From Bosea sp. RAC05 (GTDB taxonomy: Bacteria > Pseudomonadota > Alphaproteobacteria > Rhizobiales > Beijerinckiaceae), in contig NZ_CP016464.1 in NCBI RefSeq assembly GCF_001713455.1, positions 3,582,001 to 3,646,000 on the forward strand: DNA of 64,000 nt, given 5' to 3'. Positions 7,896 through 15,296 of this stretch are shown here, piece after piece. The notes below the pieces were generated by a model. It was not told the DNA's origin, made no database searches, and was given only the letters and a program-made list of their open reading frames with translations. The first letter of the stretch is position 1, and each line of letters opens with the position of its first letter. The position numbers and the translations under genes are program-made.

Positions 7896-8916
7896 GGTCG
7901 GGGGCGCCCTGGGGCCGCGCGACCCGGCGGATATGGCCGTAGAACTGCGCCGCGCTCGCCTGCCAGCCATGGCGCGCCGCGAGATCGAGACAGGTCTCGC
8001 GCGGGATGCGCAGCGCCTGCAGCGCGGCTGCCCGCAGATCCTCGTTGAGCACCGCCGCGCCGCTGCCGGCGAAGACGTCCATCGGCCCCTGCACGGGAAA
8101 GGCCGCGACCGGCAGCCCGCTGGCGACCGCCTCCAGCAGCACGATGCCGAAGGTGTCGGTCAGGCTCGGGAACACGAACACGTCCGAGGAGGCGTAGATC
8201 GCGGCCAGATCCTCGCCCTCCCGCGTGCCCAGGAAGGTCACGTCCGGATAGGCCCGCTGCAGATCCGCCCGCGCCGGCCCGTCGCCGACCACGACCTTGC
8301 TGCCCGGCAGCCGCAGCGACAGGAAGGCGTCGAGATTCTTCTCGACCGCGACCCGGCCGACGCTGAGGAAGATCGGGCGCGGCAGATCGAGCACGCTCTG
8401 CGGCCGGGGATGGAACAGCGCGAGATCGACGCCCCGCCCCCAGCGCACGATGTTACCGAAACCATGCTGGCGCAGCTCCGCCTCGACGGTGGCGGTCGAG
8501 ACCATCACGGCCGCCGCCGGTCCATGGAAGCGCCGCAGGAAGCCATAGCTCCAGCTTTCGGGGATCGGCCAGCGCGCCGCGACATATTGCGGGAAGCGCG
8601 TGTGATAGCTCGTGGTGAACTGCCGCTTCTGGGCGAGGCAGACGCCCCGCGTCAGCCAGCCGATCGGCCCTTCGGTCGCGATATGGATATGGTCGGGCCC
8701 GAAATCGGCGATGCGCTCGGCGATCGCCCGCTGCGTCGCCAGCGCGATGCGGATGTCGGGGTAGCTCGGCAGGCCGATCTGGCGGAAGCCCTCCGGCGTC
8801 AGCATCCGCGCCGTCACGCCGAAATCGGGCGCCGCCTCCGCCATCCGCTCCAGCGAGCGGACCACGCCATTGATCTGCGGGCGCCAGGCGTCCGTCGCGA
8901 TCATGACGCGCATCAT
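7834..8916 (-). CDS. GT4-family glycosyltransferase (Agt-like, probable glycolipid synthesis)
   Basis: A 360-residue GT-B fold glycosyltransferase. The N-terminal acceptor domain contains DAWRPQINGVVRSLERM and HIATEGPIGW. The C-terminal donor domain contains FLSVGRVAVEKNLDAF and the acidic-residue region FVFPSLTDTFGIVLLEAVASGLPV. Its ATG overlaps the TGA of the upstream metallophosphoesterase (TGATG), implying translational coupling. That pairing matches plcP-agt in alphaproteobacteria, where Agt glycosylates diacylglycerol released by PlcP during phosphate starvation. Its role in this organism is inference; other GT4 substrates are possible. Confidence 0.8.
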   Translation of the reverse strand: MMRVMIATDAWRPQINGVVRSLERMAEAAPDFGVTARMLTPEGFRQIGLPSYPDIRIALATQRAIAERIADFGPDHIHIATEGPIGWLTRGVCLAQKRQFTTSYHTRFPQYVAARWPIPESWSYGFLRRFHGPAAAVMVSTATVEAELRQHGFGNIVRWGRGVDLALFHPRPQSVLDLPRPIFLSVGRVAVEKNLDAFLSLRLPGSKVVVGDGPARADLQRAYPDVTFLGTREGEDLAAIYASSDVFVFPSLTDTFGIVLLEAVASGLPVAAFPVQGPMDVFAGSGAAVLNEDLRAAALQALRIPRETCLDLAARHGWQASAAQFYGHIRRVARPQGAPDLTAFASACALEGREPRRLTA

Positions 8917-9782
8917 CAGGCCGCCTCGACCAGGGCCGGCACGGTCTGCGGACGCGCCGGGACGACGACCGGCACCGCGGCCTGTCCCTTGAGGCGCCCT
9001 TGCGGCCAGCGGATCATCTCGAAGCGCCCGTCGTGATGCTCGACGACCGCCGTGCAGCTTTCGACCCAGTCGCCGGTGTTGATGTAGGTCAGCCCCTCGA
9101 TCTCGCGGAAGGCGGCATGGTGGATGTGCCCGCAGACCACGCCGTCGGCCTGGTGCCGGCGCGCCTCGGCGGCGAGGCAGACCTCGAACTCGCCGATGTA
9201 GTTGACCGCGTTCTTGACCTTGTTCTTGGCCCAGGCCGAGAGCGACCAGTGCGGCAGGTTGAGCAGCCGCCGCACCCGGTTGACCACCGCGTTCGAGGCC
9301 AGCGCGAGCGTGTAGGCCCAGTCGCCGAGGAGCGCGAGCCATTTGGCGTTGCGCACCACGAGGTCGAACAGGTCGCCATGGATGACGAGCAGGCGCTTGC
9401 CGTCGGCCGTCTCGTGGATGACCTCGTCGACCAGCGTGATGCCGCCGAACTGCAGCCCGGTGAAGTCGCGCAGGAAGTCGTCGTGGTTGCCCGTGACATA
9501 GGTCAGCTTCGAGCCCTTGCGGACCTTGCGGAGCAGCTTCTGGATGACGTCGTTGTGCGACTGCGGGAAATACCAGCCGCTCTTCAGCCGCCAGCCGTCG
9601 ATGATGTCGCCCACCAGATAGATCTGCGGCGCATCGTAGGCGCGCAGGAATTCGAGGACCAGATCGGCCTGAGCCCCGCGGGTGCCCAGGTGGAGATCCG
9701 AGATGAAGATGCTGCGAACCTGCTTCGCGTCGTCCTCGTCGCCCATGCCACCCGGCCCATCCTGTTGCGATGCGTCCGGCAT
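8916..9782 (-). CDS. Metallophosphoesterase, PlcP / UDP-diacylglucosamine diphosphatase-like
   Basis: A calcineurin-like phosphoesterase of about 288 residues with the full metal-binding set: SDLHLGTRG, GDIIDGW, TGNHDDF, HGDLFD and CGHIHH. Automated annotation would usually call this LpxH-like, but alphaproteobacteria generally use LpxI for lipid A, and the glycosyltransferase coupled downstream suggests PlcP, which cleaves phospholipids to diacylglycerol. I use the upstream ATG at 9782; ATG 9746 is equally possible, and neither has a strong ribosome site. I see no convincing Pho box upstream, only a single half-site-like ATGACGG near 9807. Confidence 0.8.
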   Translation of the reverse strand: MPDASQQDGPGGMGDEDDAKQVRSIFISDLHLGTRGAQADLVLEFLRAYDAPQIYLVGDIIDGWRLKSGWYFPQSHNDVIQKLLRKVRKGSKLTYVTGNHDDFLRDFTGLQFGGITLVDEVIHETADGKRLLVIHGDLFDLVVRNAKWLALLGDWAYTLALASNAVVNRVRRLLNLPHWSLSAWAKNKVKNAVNYIGEFEVCLAAEARRHQADGVVCGHIHHAAFREIEGLTYINTGDWVESCTAVVEHHDGRFEMIRWPQGRLKGQAAVPVVVPARPQTVPALVEAA

Positions 9783-9870
9783 GTGTCTGATTTGCGTTGC
9801 GCTTTGATGACGGGCCCGGCGATCCGTGGTCTGTCTGCCGCTCGATGAGAAAAGCCTCCGGAGGAATGCG

Positions 9871-10650
9871 ATGGATCTGGGAATTTCAGGCCGTACGGCC
9901 ATTGTCTGTGCCTCCAGCAAAGGGCTCGGCCGCGGCTGCGCCCAAGCGCTGGCCGAGGCCGGCTGCACCGTCGTCATCAATGGACGCGACGGCTCGACGC
10001 TCGAGGCGACGGCGAGCCAGATCCGCTCCAGCACCGGCGCGACCGTGATTGCCGTCGTCGCCGACGTCTCGACCCGCGCCGGGCAGGACGCCCTGCTCGC
10101 CGCCGCCCCCGAACCCGACATCCTGGTCAACAACAATGGCGGCCCTCCGCCGAAACCGTTTCGCGATGTGTCGCGCGAGGCACTTCTCGAGGGCGTCGTC
10201 CAGAACATGGCGACCCCGCTGGAGCTCGTGCAGCGGGTGGTCGACGGCATGATCGCCCGGCGCTTCGGACGCATCGTCAACATCACCTCGGCGAGCGTGC
10301 TGACGCCGCTGACCGGGCTCGACGTCTCCTCGGCCGCCCGCGCCGGGCTGACCGCCTTCCTCTCCGGCGTGGCCCGCGAGGTCGCCCATGCCAATGTCAC
10401 GATCAACAACATCCTGCCCGGCATGTTCGACACCGATCGGCTGAAGGGCGGGCTGACCAAGATGGCCGCGATGAAGGGGCTGAGTGTCGAGGAGATGGCG
10501 CAGGCCCGCCGCGCCGACGTGCCGGCCGGGCGCTTCGGCCAGGCCGACGAGTTCGGGAAGCTCTGCGCCTTCCTCGCCAGCGCCCATGCCGGCTACATCA
10601 CCGGCCAGAACATCCTGATCGACGGCGGGGCGTTCCGGGGGAGTTTCTGA
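9871..10650 (+). CDS. Atypical short-chain dehydrogenase/reductase lacking the catalytic Tyr and Lys
   Basis: A 259-residue SDR fold. The nucleotide motif is degenerate, CASSKGLGRG in place of TGxxxGxG. VNNNGGPPP replaces the usual NNAG, and in the active-site region (ITSASVLTPLTGLDVSSAAR) Ser and Arg stand where Tyr and Lys of YxxxK belong. This matches the description of the BKR-like SDR subgroup that lacks the standard catalytic tetrad. The start is ATG 9871 with GGAGG six bases upstream. It is divergent from the metallophosphoesterase gene. The fold is certain; the reaction is unknown and may not be a dehydrogenation. Confidence 0.82.
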   Translation: MDLGISGRTAIVCASSKGLGRGCAQALAEAGCTVVINGRDGSTLEATASQIRSSTGATVIAVVADVSTRAGQDALLAAAPEPDILVNNNGGPPPKPFRDVSREALLEGVVQNMATPLELVQRVVDGMIARRFGRIVNITSASVLTPLTGLDVSSAARAGLTAFLSGVAREVAHANVTINNILPGMFDTDRLKGGLTKMAAMKGLSVEEMAQARRADVPAGRFGQADEFGKLCAFLASAHAGYITGQNILIDGGAFRGSF

Positions 10651-10670
10651 GGTCGGCTCCCCTGCGCTCA

Positions 10671-10786
10671 GCCCTCATCCTGAGGAGCCGCGAAGCGGCG
10701 TCTCGAAGGATGCTCCAGATGCATCCGGAGCCTGCTGAACCATCCTTCGAGACGCGCTCCTGCGGAGCGCTCCTCAGGATGAGGGC
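10671..10786. repeat. Nested palindromic intergenic element
   Basis: An 18-bp arm at 10671-10688 pairs perfectly with 10769-10786, and inside it a 15-bp arm at 10698-10712 pairs perfectly with 10741-10755. Such CCTCATCCTGAGGAGC elements are common in intergenic DNA of Hyphomicrobiales. It lies downstream of the SDR. The rest of the gap up to 10942 holds no gene that I can support. Confidence 0.8.
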
Positions 10787-10942
10787 CGAGGGAAACCGAG
10801 GCGGCGAGCGCCAGCCCCCCGCCCCGCCGCGGACCGCCTAGCGGGGTTGCAGGCTGGGCGCTTTGAAGCCCGGTCTGGACGTGGTCTAAACAAGCGACTC
10901 GCGGCCCGTGCCGCGCTTGGCTCCTCCCACCGCGCCGGTCCC

Positions 10943-11872
10943 TTGTCCCCGCTTCTCGGCATCAGCCTGAAACTGCTCTCGGCGCTGGCCTTCACGCTGA
11001 TGTCGGCCGCCATCAAGCACATGTCGTCGCGCTACCCGACCGGGGAACTGGTCTTCTTCCGCTCCTTCTTCGCGCTGATTCCGCTGCTGATCTGGCTGGC
11101 CTGGCGCTCCGAACTGCCGGGCGCGCTGAAGACCCGCAATCTGCGCGGCCATTTCAAGCGTGGCGTCATCGGCTCGACCGGCATGTTCTGCGGCTTCGCG
11201 GCGCTGCAGTTCCTGCCGCTCTCGGATGCGGTCGCGCTCGGCTATGCCGCGCCGCTCGGCGTCGTCGTGCTGGCGGCGCTGGTGCTGAAGGAGCGCGTCC
11301 GGATCTATCGCTGGAGCGCGGTCACCGTCGGCTTCGTCGGCGTGCTGATCATGCTCTCGCCGCATCTCTCAGGCGGTGCACTTTCGAAGGGGCTTCAGGC
11401 CGGCCCGGCGCTCGGCGCGGCGCTCGGCCTCGCCGGCGCCTTCTGCTCCGCCTTCGCCTCGATCGAGGTGCGCCTGCTGACCAAGACGGAAAGCACCGGC
11501 GCCATCGTCTTCTATTTCATGCTGCTGACCAGCGCGCTCGGCCTGATCACGCTCGCCTTCGGCTGGCGCATGCCGGACCTGACGGAGGCCGCCATGCTGG
11601 TGGCGATCGGCATCCTCGGCGGCTTCGGCCAGATCCTGCTCGTCCAGGCCTACCGCTTCGGCGACGCCTCGCTGATCGCGCCCTTCGAATACTCGACCAT
11701 GATCTGGGCCGTGCTGATCGGCTGGTTCGTCTTCGGCGAATGGCCGGTCTGGACCATCCTGATCGGGGCGACCATCGTCATCGCGTCGGGAATCTACGTC
11801 ATCCTGCGCGAGCAGCGGCTGGGCCTGCTCAAGCGCGAGCAGCGCGAGATCGGCTCGACGCGCCCGACCTGA
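10943..11872 (+). CDS. DMT-family (EamA) transporter
   Basis: About 309 residues with ten predicted membrane segments in two EamA repeats. The first includes SALAFTLMSAAIKHMSSRYPTGELVFFRS and the second AGAFCSAFASIEVRLLTKTES, with YSTMIWAVLIGWFVFGEWP near the end. Family members are mostly exporters of small metabolites or amino acids across the inner membrane. I prefer TTG 10943, giving MSPLLGISLKLL; the in-frame ATG at 10847 adds a basic non-membrane stretch. An XRE-cupin regulator follows downstream and may control it; the substrate is unknown. Confidence 0.85.
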   Translation: MSPLLGISLKLLSALAFTLMSAAIKHMSSRYPTGELVFFRSFFALIPLLIWLAWRSELPGALKTRNLRGHFKRGVIGSTGMFCGFAALQFLPLSDAVALGYAAPLGVVVLAALVLKERVRIYRWSAVTVGFVGVLIMLSPHLSGGALSKGLQAGPALGAALGLAGAFCSAFASIEVRLLTKTESTGAIVFYFMLLTSALGLITLAFGWRMPDLTEAAMLVAIGILGGFGQILLVQAYRFGDASLIAPFEYSTMIWAVLIGWFVFGEWPVWTILIGATIVIASGIYVILREQRLGLLKREQREIGSTRPT

Positions 11873-12007
11873 GCCGACGCGCACCGCCGGCCGGTCGAAG
11901 CCGCCCATCCGGCTTGCCCCGCGCCACCGCAGCGGGCATTGTCCGGTCAGACAAACATTTTCGTTCGATCGTGCAAACGATCCGACAGACCAGGCAGGCC
12001 GATCCTC

Positions 12008-12628
12008 ATGGGCATCGAGACGAAAGAGCGTGGCGGACGCGAGTTCGAATCCGGGGCTCACGTCATCTCGGGGCAGCTCGGCAAGACGATCCAGCGCCTG
12101 CGCAAGGCCTATAACTTCTCGCTGTCGGAGCTCGCCGAGCAGTCGGGCGTCGCCAAGTCGATCATCAGCCAGATCGAGCGCAACGAGACCAACCCGACGC
12201 TGGCGACGATCTGGCGGCTCTCCCAGGCGCTCGACATCTCGATCGAGCGGGTGCTCTCCAGCGGCGAGGAAGAGCCCTTCATCGAGAAGACCGCCCGTGC
12301 CGACACCCCGATCCTGGTCTCCGAGGACGGCAAGCTCAAGCTCGCCATCGTCGGCTGGATCAAGACCGTCGAATGGCTGCAATGGTATGATGTCCAGTCG
12401 GAGCCCGGGGGCGAACTCGATTCCGAAGGCCACCAGCGCGGCTCGATCGAGTCGCTCTCGGTCACCTCAGGCGAGTTCGAGGTCGAGGTCGGCGACATCG
12501 TCCAGCGCGCCAAGGCCGGCGAGACGCTGCGCTATCGCTGCGACCGCCGCCACATCGTCCGCTGCGTCGGCACCGAGCCCGGCACCGCGATGATGGTCTG
12601 CATCCTCAAGGCGGCGGTGATGGAGTAG
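12008..12628 (+). CDS. XRE-family regulator with C-terminal cupin domain
   Basis: A 206-residue transcription factor. The helix-turn-helix is at about residues 20-75 (QRLRKAYNFSLSELAEQSG, KSIISQIERNETNPTLATIWRLSQAL). The cupin sensor occupies about residues 115-203 and contains GGELDSEGHQRGSIESLSVTSG and RYRCDRRHIVRC. This architecture senses small ligands and often controls transport or catabolic genes; the DMT transporter just upstream is a candidate target. Upstream DNA contains TCGTT/AACGA half sites around 11960-11985, a weak operator candidate. The ribosome site is poor. Confidence 0.85.
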   Translation: MGIETKERGGREFESGAHVISGQLGKTIQRLRKAYNFSLSELAEQSGVAKSIISQIERNETNPTLATIWRLSQALDISIERVLSSGEEEPFIEKTARADTPILVSEDGKLKLAIVGWIKTVEWLQWYDVQSEPGGELDSEGHQRGSIESLSVTSGEFEVEVGDIVQRAKAGETLRYRCDRRHIVRCVGTEPGTAMMVCILKAAVME

Positions 12629-12683
12629 GCAAAGGTCTCGGTCAGCGATCAAGGCCTTGGTCCAGTGGCACCGCACCGCAACC

Positions 12684-12730
12684 TTGTTACCGCCCCAACC
12701 TGAGCGCATATTGATCATCAACTGATCAAT
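12684..12730 (+). promoter_or_regulatory. Promoter and palindromic operator of the RES/Xre module
   Basis: TTGTTA (12684-12689), a 17-base spacer and CATATT (12707-12712) form a promoter. A perfect palindrome with arms ATTGATCA and TGATCAAT, separated by five bases (12710-12730), overlaps the -10 box and start region. This is what an autorepressing toxin-antitoxin operator should look like. Confidence 0.7.
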
Positions 12731-12748
12731 GGCTGCAGGATTTGCGAC

Positions 12749-13117
12749 ATGACTCCGGCGCTGGAACTGAGAGCGACGAGCTTCCGCGAGGCCGGCCAGC
12801 CATACCTCTCGGCACGCCGCGTCTCTGAAAGGCTTGGGCTGCCGCTGACGGACATCGCCGCGATGATCGGGGTCGCGCGCACCACGCTCACGGCCAAATC
12901 GGGCCGGCGCCGTGTCGATGCCGCCCTGAGCCCGCTGGTGCGGATCATTGCCATGGCGGCCGAGATGGCCGGCGACGAGGATCGTGCGGCGATCTGGTTC
13001 AAGCACCAACCCCTCCCCGGCTGGGGCGGGAAGACGGCGCATGATCTGGTTCGCGAGGGCAAGAGCGACCGCGTTCTGGACTACCTCGAATCGGTCCGCG
13101 CGGGTGTCTATTCCTGA
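12749..13117 (+). CDS. Xre/MbcA/ParS-type antitoxin (DUF2384)
   Basis: A 122-residue antitoxin. The N-terminal part is an Xre-like DNA-binding fold (YLSARRVSERLGLPLTDIAAMIGVARTTLTAKSG). The C-terminal DUF2384 toxin-binding segment includes WFKHQPLPGWGGKTAHDLVREGKSDRVLDYLESV. Antitoxins of this family bind and block the RES-domain toxin encoded next and repress their own promoter, and a palindrome lies over that promoter. The toxin frame starts before this gene ends (14-base overlap), so the two are translated in a coupled way. Confidence 0.9.
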   Translation: MTPALELRATSFREAGQPYLSARRVSERLGLPLTDIAAMIGVARTTLTAKSGRRRVDAALSPLVRIIAMAAEMAGDEDRAAIWFKHQPLPGWGGKTAHDLVREGKSDRVLDYLESVRAGVYS

Positions 13118-13637
13118 GCCCGGCGCGGCGGCGGATTGGGTCCTGTGGCGCGCCTATGTGCCACGCTGGTCCTATCTGCCGCTCTCGGGAGACGGAGCCG
13201 CGCGCTATGGCGGCCGCTGGAACGCCGTCGGACAGCCATGCCTCTATGCCGCCTGCGAGATGTCGACCGCCTGGGCGGAGTACAATCAGGGCCTGACCCA
13301 GCATCCGGCCCTGATCGCCATGCTGGAGGTTTTCGGCGCCCGTCTCTTCGATCTGACCGTGCCGGACAACCTCGCGACCATCGGCCTGACGACGGCGATC
13401 CACGCGACCGCCTGGCGTCTTGAAAGCGACGCCGGACGAGTGCCTCCCACCCACCAGCTCGCCGGGCGGCTGCAGGCCGCGACCTGGGACGGTGTCGTCT
13501 ATCCATCCTTCATGTCGCCTGGCGGACACTGTGTGGCGCTCTGGCGTTGGAACGAGGCGAACGCACCGCGGGTGACGGTCGTCGATCCCGAGCAGAGACC
13601 TCCGAGAACACCCGATTCGTGGCCTGAGAAAGCCTGA
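13104..13637 (+). CDS. RES-domain toxin (NAD+-degrading)
   Basis: A 177-residue RES-domain protein that starts at GTG 13104 inside the end of the antitoxin gene. Conserved features are WRAYVPRWSYLPLSGDGAARYGGRWN, LYAACEMSTAWAEY and TWDGVVYPSFMSPGGHC. Characterised RES toxins such as MbcT deplete NAD+ by phosphorolysis or hydrolysis and halt growth unless held by their Xre antitoxin. The open frame extends upstream to 12948, but that part only shadows the antitoxin. Toxicity of this copy is inferred, not shown. Confidence 0.88.
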   Translation: MSIPEPGAAADWVLWRAYVPRWSYLPLSGDGAARYGGRWNAVGQPCLYAACEMSTAWAEYNQGLTQHPALIAMLEVFGARLFDLTVPDNLATIGLTTAIHATAWRLESDAGRVPPTHQLAGRLQAATWDGVVYPSFMSPGGHCVALWRWNEANAPRVTVVDPEQRPPRTPDSWPEKA

Positions 13638-13652
13638 AGCGGCCCTCCCTCG

Positions 13653-14594
13653 TCACCCACCCGTCTTCACCGGTCGCGGCGGGCCCTGCACGGCCGGCAG
13701 CGACTTCAGATACTCCGCCATCGCCTGGCGGTCGGCCTCGGGCAGTTGCGCCGTGTTGCGCACCACAGCGGCCACCGTGCCGCCGACGCTGTCGAAGCTC
13801 GGCGTGAAGCCGCTCTTCAGCAGTTCGGCGATCTCGCCCTTCGACCATTTGCCGAGCGCCTCGGGCGTCTGGGTGATGTTGGGGACAAAGCCCTTCCCCT
13901 CCGGGTCCGGCCCACCGGCGAAGCGCGTCGCGGTGATGATGGCACCCAGCACGTTACGGTTGGAGTGGCATTCGGCGCAGTGGCCCGGCCCGTTCACCAG
14001 ATAGGCGCCGCGGTTCCATTCCTCGCTCTTCGACGGGTCGGGCTGGAACGCCGCGCCTTCGAAAAACAGCAGCTTCCAGCCGCCGACGATGCGCCGGATG
14101 TTGAACGGGAACGGCAGCTCATGCGCCGGCGCGCGGCCCTCGACCGGGGTGAGCGTGCGGATATAGGCGAAGAGATCGGCCAGCGCCTTGGGCGGCATCA
14201 GCCGGTAGGAGGTGTAGGGGAAAGACGGATAATAGTGCTGGCCGCGCGGCGAGACGCCGGCCGCCATCGCATCGACGAAATCCTGAACGCCCCAATTGCC
14301 GATACCGTCGCGGGTGTGGGGCGAGATGTTGGGGGCGTGGAAGGTGCCGAAGGGCGATTCCAGCGCCAGCCCGCCGCCGAGCCTCAGCTTGTCGTCCTGG
14401 TTCGGCGTGGCGTGGCAGGAGGCACAGCCCCCGGCCGCGAACAGGATGCGCCCGTTCTCGAGGTCCGCGGCGCCCAGCGCACCGATCTGGGGCGATGGCG
14501 AGACGATGCGCGGATCGGTGAGCAGATAGAAGCCGCCCAATCCCACCGCCGCCAGCAGCACGAGCGTGACCAGCAGACGGCGGAGGCGCAGCAT
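13653..14594 (-). CDS. Diheme cytochrome c, probable electron acceptor of the molybdenum hydroxylase
   Basis: A 313-residue protein with an N-terminal membrane anchor or signal (RLLVTLVLLAAVGLGGFYLL) and two CxxCH heme sites: CASCH near residue 58 and CAECH near residue 207. The first domain carries GGLALESPFGTFHAPNISP and GIGNWGVQDFVDAM, as in cytochrome subunits of periplasmic alcohol and aldehyde dehydrogenases. It is the last gene of the reverse-strand run that begins with a TRAP transporter. It probably passes electrons from a periplasmic partner to the respiratory chain. Start ATG 14594 has GGAG upstream. Confidence 0.85.
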   Translation of the reverse strand: MLRLRRLLVTLVLLAAVGLGGFYLLTDPRIVSPSPQIGALGAADLENGRILFAAGGCASCHATPNQDDKLRLGGGLALESPFGTFHAPNISPHTRDGIGNWGVQDFVDAMAAGVSPRGQHYYPSFPYTSYRLMPPKALADLFAYIRTLTPVEGRAPAHELPFPFNIRRIVGGWKLLFFEGAAFQPDPSKSEEWNRGAYLVNGPGHCAECHSNRNVLGAIITATRFAGGPDPEGKGFVPNITQTPEALGKWSKGEIAELLKSGFTPSFDSVGGTVAAVVRNTAQLPEADRQAMAEYLKSLPAVQGPPRPVKTGG

Positions 14595-14734
14595 ATCGGA
14601 ACTCCATGGCAAGCGACGAACCCGCACCGCAGCGGAGGCTGCGACGCGGGCATGTCAGCACAACGTGACGGAAGCCGGAAGGCTCCCTCGCTCGGCCCGA
14701 CGCGGCGGCTGGCCGGCCGCCGCCGGGACCGGCG

Positions 14735-15166
14735 TCACTTCTTGATGCGGTAGACCTCGTGGCAGCTGCCGCAGTTCTTCGTGGCATTGCCGAAGGCGGT
14801 GCGGAAGGCGGCGACGTCGGCCGCCGTTCCAACGGCGGCGGCGTCGGCCTCGAACTTGACGAAGGCGGCCTTGAAGCCGGCCTGGTCTTCCCAGATCTTC
14901 GGCGCGGCTGTGGTCTCGCCGCCGGTCTTCGAGTTGTCGGGATAGAGACCCGGCATCTTCTTGGCCGAGTCGATATAGGCCTTGGCGATCGCCTGCGCCT
15001 TGGCCGCCTCGAAGGGTGCCTCGCCCTTGGCGATCGCCGCGCCGTCGCGGGTGGCCGCACCGACGGCCTTCATCGCGTTGCGGCGCTCGGTGATCGGGTC
15101 GGACTGGGCGAGGACGGCAGTGACGCCCAGTCCCAGAACGGCGGCGACGACGATGGTGCGGATCAT
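14735..15166 (-). CDS. Cytochrome c'-type protein
   Basis: A 143-residue periplasmic protein with a signal peptide (MIRTIVVAAVLGLGVTAVLAQ). It forms a helical protein ending in the single heme site CGSCHEVYRIKK, the C-terminal placement typical of cytochrome c'/c556. The family includes electron carriers and NO binders. It lies between the molybdenum hydroxylase subunit and the diheme cytochrome, suggesting a shared electron path. I use ATG 15166 because the signal peptide then begins the protein; the upstream extension to 15316 is basic and not signal-like. Confidence 0.87.
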   Translation of the reverse strand: MIRTIVVAAVLGLGVTAVLAQSDPITERRNAMKAVGAATRDGAAIAKGEAPFEAAKAQAIAKAYIDSAKKMPGLYPDNSKTGGETTAAPKIWEDQAGFKAAFVKFEADAAAVGTAADVAAFRTAFGNATKNCGSCHEVYRIKK

Positions 15167-15296
15167 GGTGCTTCCCTGAAGGCTTCGGCTGCCGGAATGG
15201 CGCCGATTGGAACCGTTCCAGATCAACCTATTGCGCTTCCGCCGCCAAGTGCCATTCGCGTGAGCAGTCTTGCGCTGACGCAAGACTGCCCTTGCG

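Noticed and set aside
9800..9825. A Pho box upstream of the metallophosphoesterase
   Set aside because: Only one half-site-like ATGACGG; the second half does not match, so no regulatory feature is claimed.
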